A stretch of DNA of 64,000 bases from assembly GCA_031213475.1 (NCBI GenBank), contig JARUPZ010000019.1:4269901-4333900 (forward strand). The letters are read 5' to 3'. Source of the DNA: Nereocystis luetkeana (lineage: Eukaryota; Sar; Phaeophyceae; Laminariales; Laminariaceae). The notes under the pieces are model-generated. The model had not been told where the DNA came from, did no database searches, and was given only the letters and a program-made list of their open reading frames with translations. Of the stretch, positions 61,801-64,000 are shown piece by piece (within the stretch, counting starts at the first letter, position 1; every line of letters starts with the position of its first letter). The position numbers were made by a program, and so were the translations under genes.

Positions 61801-64000
61801 GGCAGTATTTACCGGATCAATACTCTTGATACTCTTGGGTAAGCTGGAGTACTTCAAGTACTGGCAGTATTTCGGGAGTATATACTGCGAGAGTACTGAC
61901 AGTATTTACCCCGTCAGTACTCTTGACACTCTTACTCTTGGGTACTCCATGCACTTCGGATGTTTGTACTGCGGGTACTGCTTGTACCCGTGGTTCTGTG
62001 CTGCTCATACTCACAGTACTCGCAGTATTTGGGCCTCCAGTATTACTCGTACTCCCAGTACTCCAAGTATTTAGGCCGCCAGTACTGCAATACTCTTAAG
62101 AGTACGAAGCGTACTCGATACTCCGCTTATACTCGGCGCATGAAGCATACTGGGAGAATCTGTGACACCTGGTTGCTGGTTTCCGTCGATTTTTTCTCAA
62201 TTTTCCTCTAGTTGGGAGAATCTGTGACACCTTGTTGTTGGTTTCCGTCGATTTTTTTCTCAATTTTCCTCGAGTTGGGAGAACCTGTGACCCCTGATTG
62301 TTGGTTTTCGTCGATTTTTCCTCAATTTTCACCCGAGCGAAACTCTCCATGTTCTTGTTTCGCCCTGATATTTCTCCCCCCCCCCCGATCCCCCCCCCCC
62401 TCTAGGGGCATACGACTACGGCCATGCATGAGATCGAGTTCATCTCTCCTATCGAGTACACCCCCCGCCCCCCCCCCACGACGACGGCCATGCATGATAA
62501 TGAGTACCCCGCCCCCCCCTCCCCTGCCACCCCTCCCCCCGCCACTATGCCGCCACCGCCTCTAATGCTGCTGTCGGTGCCGATGCCGCCGCCGGGCCCG
62601 GACACAGGTGACTTACGGCACGCACATGGCGATAGCGATGGGGATTGGGCTGCTGTTCCTCGGAGGTGGCATGGCTTCCCTGGGAAGAGAAAACGACCAC
62701 ATCGCGGCTCTTTTAGCGGCGTTTTTCCCACGGTGAGGCGGGGATGGTGGTACGTATAGTGACAATATCCTGTGGAATATTACGTGTGTAAACCTTGTGT
62801 TTTGTTTCTGAAAAAAGAGGGAATGGCGTGATTGGTCTCAAAAGGGTGATCGCAGCCTTCGTGGGGCGGCGCCTTATCAGAGCAAACGCCGTGTAGAAGT
62901 GCCGGCGGACGTGGGGGTAGGGACACGAACGGGCCTCCACGCGAGCACGTGATTGCACTTCCGTACCTGTCGGGCTAGCAGCTACTCGTAGCAGCGCTAT
63001 CAAGGCCTACTATTACGGGGGACCATATTAAACAGGACCCACGGTACACACAAAAACCTATACATTTCGCTATTTTTACCAACAATATTTGGTTCTATTT
63101 ACTATGGTCCCCCGTAATATTAATGGGGTAGAGGCAGTACAGCGGTGCCAGTCCCTCTATAGTGCCGGTATACGTCGAAGTGTATGCGGCAGCCAGCAAT
63201 ACTGGCAATATTTATAGCGGCAATCGGCACTAATTACTCCGCACACACTACACTGGTTATTAATAGCCCCGTCTGCGCCAAGCGATCCCACAGGCACTAA
63301 CTACCCAGCCGGCACTACGCTATAGTCAAGTAAAACAACCGATGTAGCACGGTTCTTACGAAAGAGTTTCGCGATTTCAGATAGAGCCATGCCTCTGCAG
63401 GTCCTGTAGCATGCCTCTACAGTGCGGTATGTAGTGCGGTGGCATGCCTCTACAGTGCGGTATGTAGTGCAGTAGCATGCTGCTACAGTGCGGTATATAG
63501 TGCGGTAGCGTGTTTCTACAGTGCGGTATATAGTGCGGTAGCATGTCTCTACAGTGCGGTATGTGGTGCGGTAGCATGCTTCTACAGTGCGGTATGTAGT
63601 GCGGTAGCATGCCTCTACAGTGCGGTATGTAGTGCGGTGGCATGCTTCTACAGTGCGGTATATAGTGCTGTTAGCATGCCTCTACAGTGCGGTATATAGT
63701 GCGGTAGCATGCTTCTATAGTGCGGTATATAGTGCGGTAGCATGCCTCTACAGTGCGGTATGTAGTTCTCTGCGGTGGCACGGCTTTGTCGTGTTCGTTT
63801 CGGCTGGGGCTGGCAGGTCTTGCCTCACAAGGAGGGGTGGGCGGTCATGTTTTCGTCGGCGTTACCCACCACGGCGGTGACACCACGGTGGCAGAGCACG
63901 GCGGTAGCACGGTGGCAGTGATCTGCTTGCGCCACCACATGACGCTTTTTTCGTTTTGCGACAGAGATAGCTCGTCGCTGTATACGTTGGAGTAACACAG
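44635..64000 (+). CDS. APC1: anaphase-promoting complex subunit 1, 5' nine exons
   Basis: APC1 is the largest scaffold of the anaphase-promoting complex, the nuclear ubiquitin ligase that drives exit from mitosis. Nine exons join in phase: 44635-48000, 48491-50236, 50780-50887, 51643-51692, 53055-53198, 54430-54853, 55336-55529, 57992-58235 and 62608-62732, giving 2133 residues so far; the 3' end lies beyond the window. The N-terminal part has the APC1 propeller-like region (EELFVDPSGNSAVW, FTLSHPLDELRPVAL). Later exons carry the proteasome/cyclosome repeats: GGLLMALGLQGHLSSLA, YALACGLSLGMINLGKG, AHANIIAGACLCLGLRFAG and AIAMGIGLLFLGGG. Human APC1 is about 1944 residues; this one is longer through Gly-, Ser- and Glu-rich loops. 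The start is the first ATG after an in-frame TAG at 44584. Introns range from 0.5 to 4.4 kb and are full of repeats. Confidence 0.93.
48337..48420. mobile_element. possible decayed family C element in APC1 intron 1
   Basis: TTAACCCCTTCGGAGAAACTG, TTTGGAAACAACCTACTTG and CACTGCGGT recall family C, but the arms no longer pair well. Confidence 0.35.
48491..50236 (+). CDS. APC1: APC1 exon 2 (middle region and first PC repeats)
   Basis: Acceptor CATAAATCAG; an alternative acceptor CTTACCAG at 48535 keeps the frame and removes 15 codons. The APC1 core reads GFVLPLLELLH, LVGRQDLSALR, RLLQLAMRTLAGPVGRGML and LPIPPLCLAGR. Polymorphism-prone Gly runs (48834-48905, 49366-49485) and a Glu run (49219-49258) sit in loops. 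Donor CACAAG|GTAAAA. Confidence 0.85.
50780..50887 (+). CDS. APC1: APC1 exon 3 (one PC repeat)
   Basis: 36 codons, both ends in phase 0: MLCLHVPSLLPHPF then ALAGVGLLYQ. Acceptor CGCGACAG, donor TATCAG|GTGAGT. Confidence 0.9.
50980..51170 (+). repeat. (GGTGGC)-type repeat in APC1 intron 3
   Basis: Irregular GGTGGC/GGTGGT/ACCGGTGCC units. Non-coding here, although similar triplets code Gly runs in exon 2. Confidence 0.85.
51643..51692 (+). CDS. APC1: APC1 exon 4 (50-nt micro-exon)
   Basis: Reads GTSHRLMTEFLLGEMG, a close match to the conserved APC1 segment at this place. Acceptor follows a C-run and CTTGTACAG; donor GGGGAG|GTAGGA. Confidence 0.88.
52236..52460 (+). repeat. dispersed repeat G, copy 2, in APC1 intron 4
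   Basis: Partner of 5586-5832; see the shared phrases there. Confidence 0.75.
52505..52590 (-). repeat. family B end fragment in APC1 intron 4
   Basis: CAGGCATTATAGGGACGCG to CGGCCAAGCATGGAATGAG, then TACCCCTCCC. Confidence 0.7.
52754..52860. mobile_element. family A element, copy 17, in APC1 intron 4
   Basis: TTTTACGGGGCACCATAGTA left; TATGGTCCCCCGTAA right. Confidence 0.85.
53055..53198 (+). CDS. APC1: APC1 exon 5 (PC repeat)
   Basis: DREGYALACGLSLGMINLG then GMAGVADLKLEQQLHR. Acceptor GTCTTTGTAG; an in-frame alternative GTGCAG lies 12 nt later. Donor CACCG|GTGAGT. Confidence 0.9.
53250..53475 (+). repeat. family B partial copy in APC1 intron 5
   Basis: CATGCATGGCCGCAGTCG to GATGACAGCTTCAATGAG, followed by a G-tract. 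It starts just after the exon 5 donor. Confidence 0.8.
54187..54428 (+). repeat. (AACCC)n array in APC1 intron 5
   Basis: About 240 bp of AACCC/AAACCC/CACCC units ending at the exon 6 splice acceptor. Frames across it are artefacts. Confidence 0.95.
54430..54853 (+). CDS. APC1: APC1 exon 6 (PC repeat with Gly-rich insert)
   Basis: The acceptor is formed by the last units of an AACCC array (CCCAACCCCCAG). After a Ser/Gly-rich insert come YVNTDVTAPAALVALALIHV, YFQLDYVRPEQLLLRVVVRG and MWDEVFPTQEWVDAQ. Donor GCTCAG|GTGAGG. Confidence 0.9.
55336..55529 (+). CDS. APC1: APC1 exon 7 (PC repeat)
   Basis: IPEVVSVEYARLHEPLPEEL, then QAHANIIAGACLCLGLRFAG, a hallmark APC1 segment. Acceptor follows a CCCCTT tract (TATCGCAG); donor GTCAG|GTAAGG. 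Confidence 0.92.
56174..56284 (+). repeat. LINE 3'-tail fragment, left of the LINE relic
   Basis: GGAGTAGGAACGGTGCTCCG to GGCAAGCAACACATGAGTAC then a C-run. Same sequence as 57772-57875, in direct orientation. Confidence 0.8.
56285..57771 (+). mobile_element. non-LTR retrotransposon relic (3' part of the RT ORF), in APC1 intron 7
   Basis: Translation in several frames shows the end of a reverse transcriptase and its downstream region: the YIDEL segment near 56315, a frameshifted FADD-type catalytic motif near 56390, and a longer open stretch (56478-56843) with TANVEKCAVLVCN and YMYLGADIS, typical of LINE thumb regions. After it come a broken basic segment and a CPRGNAMESRTH stretch near 57400, where a family A element is inserted; EMREIDECDMEEFDTLD follows the insertion. 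It is 5'-truncated and has several frameshifts and stops, so it is inactive. The LINE clade cannot be fixed from this fragment. Confidence 0.75.
57437..57545. mobile_element. family A element, copy 18, nested in the LINE relic
   Basis: Clean reference copy: TATTACGGGGGACCATAG to TGGTCCCCCGTAATA. Removing it with one TA restores a continuous LINE reading region, so TA is the target duplication. Confidence 0.95.
57772..57875 (+). repeat. LINE 3' tail ending in a C-run
   Basis: GTAGGAACGGTGCTCCG to AAACGAGTACG and then about 20 C. It is the natural end of the relic before it. Confidence 0.75.
57992..58235 (+). CDS. APC1: APC1 exon 8 (PC repeat)
   Basis: HFKRLRDSL, a Gly run, then LEMCLSTAVTALGMIMAGTG and LECLRLMRELRGRVEGE. 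Acceptor CCTCGGGAGCAG after a C18 run; donor GGAGAG|GTGAGG. Confidence 0.9.
58480..58710 (+). repeat. family B partial copy in APC1 intron 8
   Basis: Starts after a G-tract with TTCTCGTGCCATTCATAACC and ends near ACGGATGACACCGTC. The phrase AAGGGTGAGCTGCTTCCTG is locally duplicated. Confidence 0.75.
58842..59358 (+). repeat. family B full-length copy in APC1 intron 8
   Basis: Best copy: a G-run of about 34 (58809-58842), TGTACTCGATAGGAGAG, the conserved body, and CCAACCCAACCTATATAA at the end. The minus-strand frame (about 59032-59262) is intact. Confidence 0.9.
59385..59930 (+). repeat. family B full-length copy, tandem with the previous one
   Basis: Same boundaries and orientation, separated only by a G-tract. 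Its body is more diverged and the frame is broken. AACACTGGTACGTGATAC here against AACACTACGTGATAC in the previous copy is another small gain at a TA. Confidence 0.9.
60377..60470 (+). repeat. family B end fragment in APC1 intron 8
   Basis: Between two G-tracts: CATGCATGGCCGTAGTCG to TTCACCGACCAGGCAG. Confidence 0.8.
60849..60968. mobile_element. family A element, copy 19, with a micro-insertion
   Basis: Compared with clean copies it has 8 extra bases giving TACCCTGGTA at 60911-60920, in the middle of the element. Both ends are intact. Confidence 0.92.
61290..62110 (+). repeat. AGTACT-rich degenerate repeat tract in APC1 intron 8
   Basis: Over ten copies of the palindrome AGTACT embedded in phrases like GCGAGTACTGGCAGTATTT. 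A 61-bp unit is repeated in tandem at about 61750-61872. Confidence 0.85.
62151..62336 (+). repeat. three tandem units of about 62 bp
   Basis: Each unit starts TGGGAGAAYCTGTGAC and contains GTCGATTTTT and CTCAATTTTC. Confidence 0.95.
62404..62510 (-). repeat. two family B end fragments before APC1 exon 9
   Basis: CATACGACTACGGCCATGC to TATCGAGTACACC, a C-run, then ACGACGGCCATGCATGATAA and TGAGTACCCC. Both end in C-runs on the upstream side of the exon 9 acceptor. Confidence 0.8.
62608..62732 (+). CDS. APC1: APC1 exon 9 (PC repeat)
   Basis: VTYGTHMAIAMGIGLLFLGG, then NDHIAALLAAFFPR. Acceptor CGGACACAG, donor CCACG|GTGAGG in phase 2. The next exon was not found before the window end. Confidence 0.9.
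63011..63119. mobile_element. family A element, copy 20, in APC1 intron 9
   Basis: TATTACGGGGGACCATATTA left; TGGTCCCCCGTAATA right; TA flanks. Confidence 0.92.
63397..63770 (-). repeat. 33-bp minisatellite, about 11 units, inverted relative to 6.1 kb
   Basis: Same unit as 6119-6570 read on the other strand (GCATGCCTCTACAGTGCGG). Units differ by point changes only. Confidence 0.95.

Overview
The window is nuclear DNA of a complex eukaryote. Two multi-exon protein genes carry GC-rich codons, canonical GT-AG introns of about 0.4 to 4.4 kb, and long Gly, Ala, Ser and Glu runs. The rest is dense with short palindromic transposon-like elements, SINE-like and LINE-like relics and very long microsatellites. 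This style fits a stramenopile, most like a brown alga such as Ectocarpus or a relative; that is inference, since no species marker is present. A block of exactly 100 N (17387-17486) shows a scaffolded assembly.

Layout. 1-21 kb: no protein gene that I can support. It is a mosaic of repeat families named here A (20 MITE-like copies with TA ends), B (G/C-tract-tailed element), C (second palindromic MITE), D/E (paired with giant microsatellites), tRNA-derived SINEs, a 33-bp minisatellite, a perfect 1.45-kb (CA)n array and a 0.8-kb (CATA)n array. 21-33 kb: the same repeats plus a few islands with coding-like codon use (21.7, 23.1, 24.6, 26.8-27.5 and 28.9-29.5 kb), reported only as weak candidates.

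33.4-44.2 kb, minus strand: a complete 7-exon gene reconstructed from splice phases, predicted at 1149 aa. It joins a PX-like lipid-binding domain, a GOLD domain split by an intron, and a long coiled coil. 44.2-44.6 kb is a 420-bp head-to-head intergenic region. 44.6 kb to beyond the window end, plus strand: the gene for APC1, the scaffold subunit of the anaphase-promoting complex (cyclosome). Nine exons are visible, reaching into the proteasome/cyclosome repeats; the 3' end lies outside. Its introns hold the same repeats, including a LINE relic that itself carries a family A insertion.

The most unusual signal is a 9-base word, TACCTGGTA or TACCAGGTA. By hand count it occurs 23 times, against about 0.5 expected by chance. 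Comparison of duplicated copies shows it as a clean 7-bp gain at a TA dinucleotide (TA becomes TA-CCWGG-TA), including inside family A elements. It looks like a TA-targeted micro-insertion, or the excision footprint of a Tc1/mariner-like transposon.
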